From: Pseudooceanicola nitratireducens
GTDB lineage: Bacteria; Pseudomonadota; Alphaproteobacteria; Rhodobacterales; Rhodobacteraceae
NCBI RefSeq assembly: GCF_900109195.1
Contig: NZ_FNZG01000002.1
Location: forward strand, 192,126-256,125
Direction of reading: 5' to 3'
DNA length: 64,000 nt
The notes beneath the pieces were generated by a model. The model did no database searches. It was given only the letters and a program-made list of their open reading frames with translations, and was not told the origin of the DNA. A program made the position numbers and the translations under genes. Positions 36,389 to 45,218 of this stretch are shown one piece after another; the first letter of the stretch is position 1, and every line of letters starts with the position of its first letter.

Positions 36389-37631
36389 GGCACCTAGCAA
36401 TCGCGTTCTTGACCTGACCCGGCTGGCCAGCCGGGCCGGGCGTAAGGCCACGGGCATCGACCGGGTCGAACTGGCCTATCTGCGCGCACTTCTGGACCGG
36501 GACACCGAATGCTATGGGCTGGTGCGCGTGGCTTTGGGCTATGTGCTTCTGGACCGGGCCGGGATGCAGTCCTTCCTGCACCGCTACGAGGGCCGGACGC
36601 CCTGGGGCGCGCCGCGGTTTGTCATGCGCTTTTTCTCGCGGCTGGATCCGTTGCAAAAGCGGGTGCACAGCGATCTGTGGCGTTTGGCGGCGGTGCGGGT
36701 CTATGGCAAGAAACTGCCCCGCCTGCTGAACGCGCTGACCGGCGAATTCACCTATCTCAACGTCGGGCATTCCAACCTGACCGAGGCGACCCTGGCCCCC
36801 ATGGCGGCCAAGCCGGGCACCAGGATCACCGTCATGCTGCATGACACGATCCCGCTGGACCATCCCGAATACTGCCGGGCCGGGAGTGTCGAGAAGTTTC
36901 ACGGCATGCTGCGCCGGGTGATGGACCACGCCGAGCTGGTGATCTGCAACAGTGACAAGACCCGCAGTGACGTGGTCCGCCACATGGCCGCCCTGAACGA
37001 AGAGCGCGAGGAAGAGGCGCGGGTCACCCCGCCCAATTGCATCATCGCGCGTCTGGGCACCGACATGATCCGGGCCGACGACACCGCCCTGCCGATCGAA
37101 CTGCCGCAGGACCGGCCGCTGTTCCTGGCCGTCGGCACGATCGAACCGCGCAAGAACCACGCTCTGCTTCTGGATGTCTGGGAAAACTGGAACGAGGACG
37201 AAGATGGCCCGCGCCCGGTGCTGGGCATCTGCGGATCGCGCGGCTGGATGAACGAAGACCTGTTCCGCAGGCTGGACCGCACGCCGCTGCGCGGGCGCGA
37301 CGTGTTCGAATGGCCGAACCTGCCCGACAAATCCATCGCCGCGCTGATGGGCCGGGCCCATGCGCTGCTGTTTCCGAGCCTGGCCGAAGGGCATGGCTTC
37401 CCCCCGGTCGAGGCCGCGATGCTGGGCACGCCCGTGATCAGCGCCGACCTGGCTGCGGTGCGCGAAACCCTTGGGGATTTGCCAGTTTACCTGGACGGCA
37501 CGGATCGGTATTCTTGGGCCAAGGCCGTCAAGAGCCGTATCGAGGAAGGTCGGTCAGGGACCGGGGCAAGCGCGGGGTTCTTCCCCCCGACTTGGGATGA
37601 GCATTTCAATGTCGTCTTAAAGATGACCTGA
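36348..37631 (+). CDS. Glycosyltransferase, GT4 family
   Basis: A GT-B glycosyltransferase of about 427 residues. The donor domain shows LFLAVGTIEPRKNHALLLDVW, GICGSRGWMNEDLF, and the E-x7-E motif in LAEGHGFPPVEAAMLGTPVIS. The start is uncertain: ATG 36348 lies inside galE and has no clear ribosome site, and the homologous-looking sequence begins at NRVLDLTRLASRAGR. Part of the galU-galE glycan run. Confidence 0.82.
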   Translation: MPGGGIKLGTTANKAPSNRVLDLTRLASRAGRKATGIDRVELAYLRALLDRDTECYGLVRVALGYVLLDRAGMQSFLHRYEGRTPWGAPRFVMRFFSRLDPLQKRVHSDLWRLAAVRVYGKKLPRLLNALTGEFTYLNVGHSNLTEATLAPMAAKPGTRITVMLHDTIPLDHPEYCRAGSVEKFHGMLRRVMDHAELVICNSDKTRSDVVRHMAALNEEREEEARVTPPNCIIARLGTDMIRADDTALPIELPQDRPLFLAVGTIEPRKNHALLLDVWENWNEDEDGPRPVLGICGSRGWMNEDLFRRLDRTPLRGRDVFEWPNLPDKSIAALMGRAHALLFPSLAEGHGFPPVEAAMLGTPVISADLAAVRETLGDLPVYLDGTDRYSWAKAVKSRIEEGRSGTGASAGFFPPTWDEHFNVVLKMT

Positions 37632-37659
37632 TAGCCTTCTGCCCGCAGACCCGGTGACC

Positions 37660-38688
37660 ATGGGAAAAGGGCGGGCGTTGAGCTTCGTTTCGTCATATCG
37701 CCTACGGGTCCAGCGTCGCCGCTGGCTGATCCGCGCCGTGCGCAAACGGCGGGATCTGACATCCGTGGAGAACCGCACCCGCGCCATCCGCAAGACCGAC
37801 GTTCTGCTGTTCTGCACCCTGCGGAACGAAAAGGTGCGGCTGCCGTATTTCCTGAAGTATTACCGCAAGATGGGCGTGCGGCATTTCCTGTTCGTCGACA
37901 ACGGATCGACCGACGGCAGTGCCGAGTATCTACGCGAGCAGAAGGATTGCTCTCTCTGGTCGACGCAGGCGGGGTACAAGCGCGCGCGCTTCGGCATGGA
38001 CTGGATGAACTGGCTGTTGCTGAAGTACGGCCACGGGCATTGGTGTCTGACCGTCGATCCCGATGAATTCTTCGTCTACCCCTTCTGCGACACGCGGCCG
38101 ATCCAGGCGCTGACGGACTGGCTGGATGCTTCGTCGATCAAGTCGTTCTCGGCCATGCTTCTGGACATGTATCCCAAGGGCAAGATCGGCGCGCAGACCT
38201 ATCTGCCCGGTCAGGACCCGCTTGAGATCACGTCGTGGTTCGACAGCGGCAATTATTCGATCCAGAAGAACGCGCGCTATGGCAACCTGTGGATCCAGGG
38301 CGGCCCGCGTCAGCGCGTCTTCTTTGCCGATCAGCCGGAACTGGCCCCGGCGCTGAACAAGATCCCGCTGGTGAAATGGGAACGCAAGAACGCCTATGTG
38401 TCCTCGACCCATATGCTGCTGCCGCGCGGGCTGAACCTCGTCTACGACGAATGGGGCGGGGAAAAGGCCAGCGGTTTGCTGCTGCACACCAAGTTCCTGT
38501 CCACCTTCGATGCCAAGGCCCGGGAAGAGCTTGATCGGAAGCAGCATTACAACGCCTCGGTCGAATACCGCGCCTATGCCGATCTGATTCAGGATCAGCC
38601 CGAGCTGTGGTGCAAGTGGAGCGAGAAGTACATCAACTGGCGCCAGCTAGAGATCCTGGGCCTGATGTCCAAGGGGAATTGGGCATGA
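37660..38688 (+). CDS. Glycosyltransferase, GT2-like (Glyco_tranf_2_4/GT92 type)
   Basis: A 342-residue protein whose core reads LFCTLRNEKVRLPYFLKYYRKMGVRHFLFVDNGSTDGS (given here in pieces: LRNEKVRLPYFLKYY and FLFVDNGSTDGSAEYL), then the acidic metal motif LTVDPDEFFVYP. The basic N-terminus (YRLRVQRRRWLIRAVRKRR) may contact the membrane. A GTG two codons earlier is possible. Its stop overlaps the following gene's ATG (ATGA). Confidence 0.82.
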   Translation: MGKGRALSFVSSYRLRVQRRRWLIRAVRKRRDLTSVENRTRAIRKTDVLLFCTLRNEKVRLPYFLKYYRKMGVRHFLFVDNGSTDGSAEYLREQKDCSLWSTQAGYKRARFGMDWMNWLLLKYGHGHWCLTVDPDEFFVYPFCDTRPIQALTDWLDASSIKSFSAMLLDMYPKGKIGAQTYLPGQDPLEITSWFDSGNYSIQKNARYGNLWIQGGPRQRVFFADQPELAPALNKIPLVKWERKNAYVSSTHMLLPRGLNLVYDEWGGEKASGLLLHTKFLSTFDAKAREELDRKQHYNASVEYRAYADLIQDQPELWCKWSEKYINWRQLEILGLMSKGNWA

Positions 38689-40391
38689 GCCGCCTGGGCG
38701 TCGTCATGCTGATCCACCACGCGCTGGACCGCGCCGAACAGGTGGCGCGGCATTGGGCGGCCTCGGGTTGTCCTGTGGTGATCCACGCCGACAGCAAGGT
38801 CTCGGCCAAGGCCTATGGCAAGTTCGTCAAGGCGCTGTCGGATGTGCCGGACATCCGATTTTCGCGCCGCCACCGCTGTGAATGGGGCACCTGGGGGATC
38901 GTGGCGGCGACGCAATCGGCGTCGGAACAGCTGCTGCGCGACTTCCCGGATGTGCGCCATGTCTTCCTGGCGTCGGGGTCCTGTCTGCCGCTGCGCCCGG
39001 TGCAAGAGCTGATCGATTACCTCGACGCGCGGCCGCGTACGGATTTCATCGAAAGCGCCACGACCGCGGATGTGCCCTGGACCGTCGGCGGGCTGGATGC
39101 CGAACGGTTCACCCTGCGCTTCCCTTTTGCCTGGAAAAGGCACCGGCGGCTGTTCGACGGCTATGTCCGGCTGCAGCGGCGGCTGCGGGTGCGCCGCAAG
39201 ATGCCCAATGGCATCGTGCCGCACATGGGGTCGCAATGGTGGTGCCTGACCCGGCAGACGCTGTCCGCCATCCTCGACGATCCCGAACGGGGCGATTACG
39301 ACCGGTTCTTCAAACGGGTCTGGATCCCTGACGAAAGCTATTTCCAGACGCTGGCGCGGCTTTATGCGACCGATATCCAAAGCCGGTCTCTGACCCTGTC
39401 CAAGTTCGATTTCCAGGGCAAGCCGCATATCTTCTACGACGACCACCTGCAGCTATTGCGGCGGTCGGATTGCTTTGTCGCGCGCAAGATCTGGCCGCGG
39501 GCGGACCGGCTGTACCAGGCCTTCCTGACCGATGCCGACCACGCCATGAAGCGGACCGAGCCGAACCCCGGCAAGATCGACCGCATCTTTTCGCGCGCCA
39601 CAGACCGGCGGACGCGGGGGCGGCCGGGGCTGTACATGCACAGTCGCTTCCCCAACAGCCGTTGGGAAAACGGCATGACCGGGGCGAAATATTCGGTCTT
39701 TCAGGGCTTTGCCGAGCTGTTCGAGGATTTCGAACCCTGGCTGGCGCGGATGACCGACTGCAAGGTGCATGGCCATGTCTACGCCCCCGGCGGCGCGCAG
39801 TTCTCTGGCGGGCAGAAGGTTGTCAGCGGGGCGCTGTCGTCCAGCGCGGCGATCCGCGACTATCGCCCGCGCGCCTTCCTGACCAACCTGATCTGGAACG
39901 CCCGCGGCGAACGGCAGTGTTTCCAGTTCGGGCCGATGGATCATCAGGGCGCGGCCCTGGCGATGAGCCGGGACAGCAACGCCACGATCTGCGTGATCTC
40001 GGGTGCATGGGCGGTCAAGCTGCACCAGGCCACCGGCAATTTCGCCGACCTGAGGGCCGAGGCCGCGCGCCTGCAACGTATCGAAAGCGCCTTTCTGGAC
40101 CAGCTGCGTGATCCGAAGGCCAAGGCGCGGGTGCGGATCTGGACCATGTCCGAGTTTCTGGAAAACCCGATGGACCGGCTGCAATCCATCGTCGACGACC
40201 TTGGGGTCAGCGCCGGCCGCCGCCTGAAGGAAGCGCCGCGCATGGCCGATCTGACCGGCTTTGCCCAGTTCCTTCAGACCCTGAAAAACCAAGGCATGCA
40301 CCCCTATCTGATGGGCGATTTCCCAAGCGATCCGGCCCCGCAGACCCTGCCCCGCACGCCGGGGCGCAGACCTTACCTGGTGAAGAAATAG
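38685..40391 (+). CDS. Core-2/I-branching-type glycosyltransferase fused to a second domain
   Basis: A 568-residue protein. Residues about 1-290 match GT14 branching N-acetylglucosaminyltransferases: LGVVMLIHHALDRAEQVARHW, VVIHADSKVSAKAY, FSRRHRCEWGTWGIVAAT, VFLASGSCLPLRPVQELIDYL, and GSQWWCLTRQTLSAILDD. Residues about 330-560 form a separate region starting HSRFPNSRWENGMTGAKYSVF that I recall as a roseobacter-specific partner domain (DUF5927-like) but cannot assign a role. The ATG overlaps the upstream stop; the sulfotransferase begins directly after its own stop. It would branch a glycan. Confidence 0.78.
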   Translation: MSRLGVVMLIHHALDRAEQVARHWAASGCPVVIHADSKVSAKAYGKFVKALSDVPDIRFSRRHRCEWGTWGIVAATQSASEQLLRDFPDVRHVFLASGSCLPLRPVQELIDYLDARPRTDFIESATTADVPWTVGGLDAERFTLRFPFAWKRHRRLFDGYVRLQRRLRVRRKMPNGIVPHMGSQWWCLTRQTLSAILDDPERGDYDRFFKRVWIPDESYFQTLARLYATDIQSRSLTLSKFDFQGKPHIFYDDHLQLLRRSDCFVARKIWPRADRLYQAFLTDADHAMKRTEPNPGKIDRIFSRATDRRTRGRPGLYMHSRFPNSRWENGMTGAKYSVFQGFAELFEDFEPWLARMTDCKVHGHVYAPGGAQFSGGQKVVSGALSSSAAIRDYRPRAFLTNLIWNARGERQCFQFGPMDHQGAALAMSRDSNATICVISGAWAVKLHQATGNFADLRAEAARLQRIESAFLDQLRDPKAKARVRIWTMSEFLENPMDRLQSIVDDLGVSAGRRLKEAPRMADLTGFAQFLQTLKNQGMHPYLMGDFPSDPAPQTLPRTPGRRPYLVKK

Positions 40392-41816
40392 ATGGGTTCC
40401 TTCGATTATTTCGTCGTCTTCGCGGAAATGCGCACCGGCTCGAACTTTCTTGAGGCGAATTTGAATGCCTTTCCGGGGCTCGCCTGCCTGGGCGAGGCTT
40501 TCAATCCGCATTTCGTCGGCTATCCGAACAAGGTCGATTGCCTGGGCATCACCCTGCCGCAACGCGAGGCCGACCCCCTGGCGCTGATCCGTGCGGTCAA
40601 GGGCACCGAAGGGGTGTTGTCGGGGTTCCGGTTCTTCCACGATCACGATCCGCGCATCCTGGACCAGGTGCTGAATGATCCGCGCTGTGCCAAGATCATC
40701 CTGACGCGCAACCCGGTCGACAGCTATGTCAGCTGGAAGATCGCCCAGGCCACCGGCCAGTGGAAGCTGACCGATGTGCGCCGGCGCAAGGACGCGCAGG
40801 CCGAATTCGACGCAGGCGAATTCACCCGCCACATGGAACAGCTGCAGGGCTTCCAGGTCTTCCTGCTGAATGCGCTGCAGACCACCGGCCAGGCCCCGTT
40901 CTACGTCGCTTACGAAGACCTGCAGGACGTGGCGGTGATGAACGGGCTGGCACGCTGGCTGGGACAGGTCGATCAGCTGGACAGGCTGGATGACAAGCTG
41001 AAGGTGCAGAACCCCGCGCCCCTGTCCGAGAAGGTCGAGAATTTCGACCAGATGGAGCAGGCCCTGGCGCGGCTGGACCGGTTCAACCTGACCCGCACGC
41101 CGAATTTCGAACCGCGGCGCGGGGCCAATGTGCCGGGCTACATGGCCGGTGCGCAGACACGGCTGATGTATATGCCCGTGCGGGGTGAGATCGACGATCA
41201 GGTGATGGAGTGGCTGGCCGCGCTGGATGGCGGGCCGGTCGAGGCGCTGGAGACCCAGTTCACACAGAAGCGCCTGCGGCAGTGGAAGCGACGCAACAAG
41301 GGCCACCGCAGTTTCGCGGTGATCCGTCATCCGGTGGCGCGGGCGCATTCGGTTTTCTGCAATCGCATCGTGCGGACCGGCAAGGGCAGCTTTGGCGAAA
41401 TCCGGCGCATCCTGCGCAACCGGCACAAGCTGCCGATCCCTGGCCGCAACGACGACAGCCCCTATCCGCTTGAGCAGCACCGCGAGGCGTTCAAGATGTT
41501 CCTGGATTTCCTCAAGGCGAACCTGGCCGGGCAGACCTCGATCCGGATCGACCAGACCTGGGCGACGCAATCAGCGGTGATCGAAGGCATGGCGGGTTTT
41601 GCCCTGCCCGACATGATCGTGCGCGAGGACGAGATGGGCGCCTATCTGCCCGCGCTGGCGCAGCAGGTCGGCCACGGCGATCCGGGCGATCCGCCCGCGA
41701 TCCCCGAGGATCGGCCCTTTGCCCTGGCGGATGTCTATGATGAGGAAATCGAAGCCAAGACGCAGGACGTCTATCAGCGCGACTACCTGATGTTCGGGTT
41801 CGGATCCTGGAAATAG
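40392..41816 (+). CDS. NodH-like PAPS-dependent sulfotransferase
   Basis: A 474-residue protein that begins one base after the previous stop. The N-terminal half has the 5'-phosphosulfate loop EMRTGSNFLEANLNAFPGL, GEAFNPHFVG, and the 3'-phosphate motif IILTRNPVDSYVSWKIA, as in Stf0/NodH enzymes. The C-terminal half has a second 3'-phosphate-like motif, SFAVIRHPVARAHSVF (residues about 306-321), but no second P-loop, so it may be a decayed or acceptor-binding domain. It closes the glycan run and probably sulfates the glycan. Confidence 0.83.
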   Translation: MGSFDYFVVFAEMRTGSNFLEANLNAFPGLACLGEAFNPHFVGYPNKVDCLGITLPQREADPLALIRAVKGTEGVLSGFRFFHDHDPRILDQVLNDPRCAKIILTRNPVDSYVSWKIAQATGQWKLTDVRRRKDAQAEFDAGEFTRHMEQLQGFQVFLLNALQTTGQAPFYVAYEDLQDVAVMNGLARWLGQVDQLDRLDDKLKVQNPAPLSEKVENFDQMEQALARLDRFNLTRTPNFEPRRGANVPGYMAGAQTRLMYMPVRGEIDDQVMEWLAALDGGPVEALETQFTQKRLRQWKRRNKGHRSFAVIRHPVARAHSVFCNRIVRTGKGSFGEIRRILRNRHKLPIPGRNDDSPYPLEQHREAFKMFLDFLKANLAGQTSIRIDQTWATQSAVIEGMAGFALPDMIVREDEMGAYLPALAQQVGHGDPGDPPAIPEDRPFALADVYDEEIEAKTQDVYQRDYLMFGFGSWK

Positions 41817-41844
41817 GGGGCCATTGGTTCCCCGGGGCAGGGCC

Positions 41845-42309
41845 TTATGCCGCCTGGGTGTTCTGATCCGAGGTCAGCAGCGCATACAGCGTCGAGGCAT
41901 CGTGGTTCGCCCGCAGCTTCTTGCACAGATCGGCGCTGCGCAGGGTGCGCGACACCAGGGCCAGGGCCTTCAGGTGTTCGACCCCGGCGCTTTCGGGTGC
42001 AAACAGCGCCATGACGATATCCACCGGCTGCCGGTCGACGGAATCGAAGTTCACCGGCTGATCCAGCAGAATGAAGGCCGCGGTCATGTCGGTAACCTGT
42101 TCCATGCGCGCATGGGGCAGGGCGACACCGTTGCCGACACCGGTCGGGCCCAGGCTTTCGCGTTCCATCAGGGCCGCAACCAGGGACGCGGAATCGTAGC
42201 CATAGGCCGATTGCGCCAGTTCCCCGATATCATGGAGAAGGCGTTTCTTCGACGACGCCGAGGCAATCACCTTGATTGCCTCGGGTTTGAGGATTTCCGT
42301 TAAGTTCAT
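41845..42309 (-). CDS. ptsN: PTS IIA-like nitrogen regulatory protein PtsN
   Basis: A 154-residue EIIA-Ntr protein of the regulatory phosphotransfer system. The phospho-histidine is in GVGNGVALPHARMEQV, preceded by ESLGPTGVG. These proteins take phosphate from NPr and regulate nitrogen, potassium or stress targets. It is the last gene of the lptC-A-B-hpf-ptsN string. Confidence 0.93.
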   Translation of the reverse strand: MNLTEILKPEAIKVIASASSKKRLLHDIGELAQSAYGYDSASLVAALMERESLGPTGVGNGVALPHARMEQVTDMTAAFILLDQPVNFDSVDRQPVDIVMALFAPESAGVEHLKALALVSRTLRSADLCKKLRANHDASTLYALLTSDQNTQAA

Positions 42310-42344
42310 GTGGTCCTAACGCTCGCCGCGGTACGCCCGCCGCC

Positions 42345-42914
42345 TCAGTTTCTGGGGTCGATCCAACCGATGTTGCCGTCTTCGCGACGGTACACAACAT
42401 TGACCCCCTCTTTACCTTCGTTCCGGAAAACAAGGACAGGTGCGCCTGCAAGCTCCATCTGCATCACGGCCTCGCCAACGGACAAAGAGGGTATCTTTGT
42501 TTCCATCTCGGCAACGATGATCGGTTGGAGCGTCTCCGCCTCTGATTCCACGTCTTCCTGCTCAGCGGCGAGGATATACGAGGAGGCACCGAAAAGTTCA
42601 ACCGGTTCGGGCCGGGCCTTGTGATGGTCCTTCAGGCGACGCTTGTAGCGGCGCAGCTGTTTGTCCATCTTTTCCGCCGTTTCTTCGAAAGCGGCATAGA
42701 TTTCATTGGCATGCCCCTTGGCGGCCGCGTTCAGCCCCGAAGACAGGTGCACCGTGACCTCGCAGACGAATTCATGACCGGATTTGGAAAAGATGACGGT
42801 GGCGTCGGTCGGACGCTGACCGTACTTCTCCATGACGCTGCCAAGTTCCGTCTTCACGTGTGTCTGAAGCGCCTCGCCAATGTCGATTTGCTTACCGCTG
42901 ACTTCGTAACGCAT
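42345..42914 (-). CDS. hpf: Long ribosome hibernation promoting factor
   Basis: Dimerises 70S ribosomes during stress. The 189-residue long form has the N-terminal S30AE domain (MRYEVSGKQIDIGEALQTHV, HSSG-like HLSSGLNAAAKGHANEIYAAF) and the C-terminal dimerisation domain (SLSVGEAVMQMELAGAPVLV, VNVVYRREDGNIGWIDPR). I start at 42914 (AAAGGAT site); an ATG five codons upstream is possible. A leader with an imperfect palindrome and a likely sigma-70 promoter lies upstream. Confidence 0.93.
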   Translation of the reverse strand: MRYEVSGKQIDIGEALQTHVKTELGSVMEKYGQRPTDATVIFSKSGHEFVCEVTVHLSSGLNAAAKGHANEIYAAFEETAEKMDKQLRRYKRRLKDHHKARPEPVELFGASSYILAAEQEDVESEAETLQPIIVAEMETKIPSLSVGEAVMQMELAGAPVLVFRNEGKEGVNVVYRREDGNIGWIDPRN

Positions 42915-43078
42915 TCCGTATCCTTTCATGACTCTTCGAACGGTCGCACGGGGCCACTGGCCCCGACGGCGTCAGATTCGAATGCTGGTGAAAGACAGTC
43001 GAGTTTCCTTGATCTTGCGCAAATTGTGCAAGGGATCTGCGGGCCGGTAGGGTAGCCGATACGCGACTGTCATACCCT

Positions 43079-43109
43079 TATATGAAGGGACGCGGGGGGC
43101 GGCTGTCAA
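43079..43109 (-). promoter_or_regulatory. Candidate hpf promoter and leader palindrome
   Basis: On the minus strand, a perfect -35 TTGACA (43104-43109) and, 19 bases on, CATATA (43079-43084) as a -10, inside the palindrome CCCTTATATGAAGGG. In the leader at 43014-43032 an imperfect palindrome CTTGCGCAAATTGTGCAAG may be an operator. The rest of the 320-base gap before lptB holds nothing I recognise. Confidence 0.45.
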
Positions 43110-43234
43110 TGGGAAGCGGATGAAATGGTTGGCGCAAACTTTCGCTGCAGGGCAGCGGAAACCGGGTGCCGGGCGGGGTGTTGCCGATGTCCGGAAGCCA
43201 GGCAGGAGCGGACCCGCCGACCCGGGCACCGGGG

Positions 43235-43993
43235 TCAGGAAATGCGGAAACTGTCGCCCAGGTAGACGCGGCGCACGTTTTCGTTTTCCACGACCTCTTC
43301 GGGGGTGCCGGACATCAGTACCTTGCCGTCATGCAGGATGTAGGCGCGGTCGACGATTTCCAGCGTCTCGCGCACGTTGTGGTCGGTGATCAGCACGCCG
43401 ATGCCGCGTTTCTTCAGGTCAGCCACCAGGTGACGGATGTCGGCCACGGAAATCGGGTCGACCCCGGCAAAGGGTTCGTCCAGCAGCAGGTACTTGGGGT
43501 CGGCGGCCAGGCAGCGGGCGATTTCCACCCGGCGGCGTTCCCCGCCCGAGAGCGCCAGCGCGGGGGCGCGGCGCAGGTGTTCGATCGAGAATTCCGACAG
43601 CAGTTCCTCCAGCCGCTCGCGCCGCTTGTGGCGGTCCGAATGGGTGATGTCGAGGATGGCCGAGATGTTCTCCTCGACCGAGAGGCCGCGAAAGATCGAC
43701 ATCTCTTGCGGAAGATAGCCGATCCCCAGCTTGGCGCGGCGGTACATCGGCATGTTGGTCACGTCGCGGCCGTCGATGGTGACGCGCCCGCCCTCGGGCA
43801 CCACAAGGCCCGCGACGGAATAGAAGGTGGTGGTCTTGCCCGACCCGTTCGGCCCCAGCAGGGCCGCGACCTCGCCTCGGTCGACCTTCATGGTGACGTC
43901 CCGGATCACGACACGCTTCTTGTAGGACTTGCGCAGGTGGTCGATGCGCAGGCCCTGGTCGCCGTCGTGGATCGAGAGGTCGGGTTTGGTCAC
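43235..43993 (-). CDS. lptB: LPS export ABC ATPase LptB
   Basis: Powers LPS extraction from the inner membrane with LptFG. The 252-residue ATPase has Walker [15 protein letters not shown], signature [13 protein letters not shown], Walker [16 protein letters not shown] and the switch His in [12 protein letters not shown]. It follows lptA after 11 bases on the same strand. Confidence 0.96.
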   Translation of the reverse strand: MTKPDLSIHDGDQGLRIDHLRKSYKKRVVIRDVTMKVDRGEVAALLGPNGSGKTTTFYSVAGLVVPEGGRVTIDGRDVTNMPMYRRAKLGIGYLPQEMSIFRGLSVEENISAILDITHSDRHKRRERLEELLSEFSIEHLRRAPALALSGGERRRVEIARCLAADPKYLLLDEPFAGVDPISVADIRHLVADLKKRGIGVLITDHNVRETLEIVDRAYILHDGKVLMSGTPEEVVENENVRRVYLGDSFRIS

Positions 43994-44004
43994 GGGTCTG
44001 GTCT

Positions 44005-44550
44005 TTAATTCTTTGGGTTCAAAAGCGTGCGGACACGGCCAGACATCTGGGCGCTGCCGGTGGTCAGGTCAATAGTCAGATCCTGGGACGCCAGCGTGGA
44101 TTCGCCCTGCACCAGCAGAACGTCGCCCTGCAGGCGGACCTTGCCGGCCTCGATGTCGTAATCGGCGCGCTGCGCTTCGGCGGCGTCGGGGCCGCTGACC
44201 AAGGTGACGCCTCCGGTGGCCTCCATCCGGCGGACCTTTTCGCCCGCTTCGTCATAGACGACCAGTACGCGGGGGGCGCCCAGGCGCATGACGCCCTGGA
44301 CGATGACGACGTTGCCGACGAATTCCGCCGTGCCGTCGGCCTGGTTGACCCGCAGTTCGTCGCTTTCGACTTCGACAGGGGTGTCGGGATCGACCGAGGT
44401 CGCGCCAAAGGCCGTCTGCTGGGCGGATGCGGGCACAGGCGACAGAAGGGACAGGGAAAGCACGAGGGCCAAGAAAAGTGCGGGGGCCAGGAAAACTGCG
44501 GGGGCCAGGAAAACTGCGGGGGCCAAAATGGGGACACTGCGGAAAGGCAT
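44005..44550 (-). CDS. lptA: LPS export periplasmic protein LptA
   Basis: Bridges LPS across the periplasm. About 181 residues: a signal peptide and an OstA-like domain ([62 protein letters not shown]). I start at ATG 44550, nine bases after GAGG; a TTG at 44565 overlapping the lptC stop is an alternative. The hydrophobic core of the signal peptide is encoded by 18-bp tandem repeats (44464-44528), giving repeated FLAPA units. Confidence 0.9.
   Translation of the reverse strand: MPFRSVPILAPAVFLAPAVFLAPALFLALVLSLSLLSPVPASAQQTAFGATSVDPDTPVEVESDELRVNQADGTAEFVGNVVIVQGVMRLGAPRVLVVYDEAGEKVRRMEATGGVTLVSGPDAAEAQRADYDIEAGKVRLQGDVLLVQGESTLASQDLTIDLTTGSAQMSGRVRTLLNPKN
44464..44528. repeat. 18-bp tandem repeat inside the lptA signal peptide
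   Basis: Two identical units GGGGGCCAGGAAAACTGC (44482-44499, 44500-44517), a degenerate copy before them (44464-44481, three differences) and a partial unit after. On the minus strand each unit encodes six residues such as AVFLAP. The unit length is a multiple of three, so copy changes keep frame. Confidence 0.85.
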
Positions 44551-44561
44551 GATGTAAAACC

Positions 44562-45182
44562 TCAATCGGATCCGGGCCGGTATACCAGCTTAACGCCGTC
44601 GGTGAACAGAAGTTGCACGTCTTCGCCCGTTCCGGCCCCTTCGGGTGTCGCAGAGACGACCATGCGGCCGGCGGTGAAGGTGCCCATGGGCCCCTGGCCG
44701 TCGATGCGACTGTCGCTTTCCAGGCGGGTGTCGTCGAGATAGGCGATCAGCCCCTCGGTCCGCGCCTCGTACCCGGCCGAAGAGGTCACGACCACGCCGC
44801 CCCGCATCCGCGCGGTGCCGGCGGGCTGGTCCAGCGTGGCGCTGTCGGCGCGAAAGGTGATGTCGCCGCCGCTGCGCAGGTCCAGCTGGCCACGCACGTC
44901 CGATGCGGTGATGACCCCCACGCCGTCGCCCTCGGGGCGGGCGGACTGGGCGGTGAAGGTGATCAGGTCGCCGCGTTCGGTGGCCCCGGCAAAGCTGGGT
45001 TCGACAATGCGTTCGACCAGGCCCTCATCGTCCAGCTCGATGTTGGAATAGGGGATTTCCAGGCTGGCCTCGTTGCTTTCGGACAGCATGAAGACCGTGG
45101 ACAGGAGGCCAAGCGCCGCCAGCGGCAGCGCCAGTTTGAGCCAGCGTATGGCCCGGGAATATCCGTCCTCGGCCCAGGCCAT
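44562..45182 (-). CDS. lptC: LPS export protein LptC
   Basis: A 206-residue bitopic protein that receives LPS from LptBFG. An N-terminal membrane helix (WLKLALPLAALGLLSTVFML) is followed by an LptA-like periplasmic domain (SARPEGDGVGVITASDVRGQLDL, DSRIDGQGPMGTFTAGRMVV). It is the first of the lptCAB trio, 36 bases after rnd. Confidence 0.9.
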   Translation of the reverse strand: MAWAEDGYSRAIRWLKLALPLAALGLLSTVFMLSESNEASLEIPYSNIELDDEGLVERIVEPSFAGATERGDLITFTAQSARPEGDGVGVITASDVRGQLDLRSGGDITFRADSATLDQPAGTARMRGGVVVTSSAGYEARTEGLIAYLDDTRLESDSRIDGQGPMGTFTAGRMVVSATPEGAGTGEDVQLLFTDGVKLVYRPGSD

Positions 45183-45218
45183 GTCAGGCGCGCCCCGGCG
45201 CTATGGCGGCGCGGGCGA

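Noticed and set aside
39453..41570. A 705-residue open frame antisense to the branching transferase and sulfotransferase genes
   Set aside because: No ribosome site, no motifs, spans two well-supported overlapping genes.
31335..41816. A complete capsule export locus (Kps type)
   Set aside because: Only the permease is present; no ATPase, KpsE/KpsD or chain-length genes lie in the window, so the claim is limited to a glycan locus.
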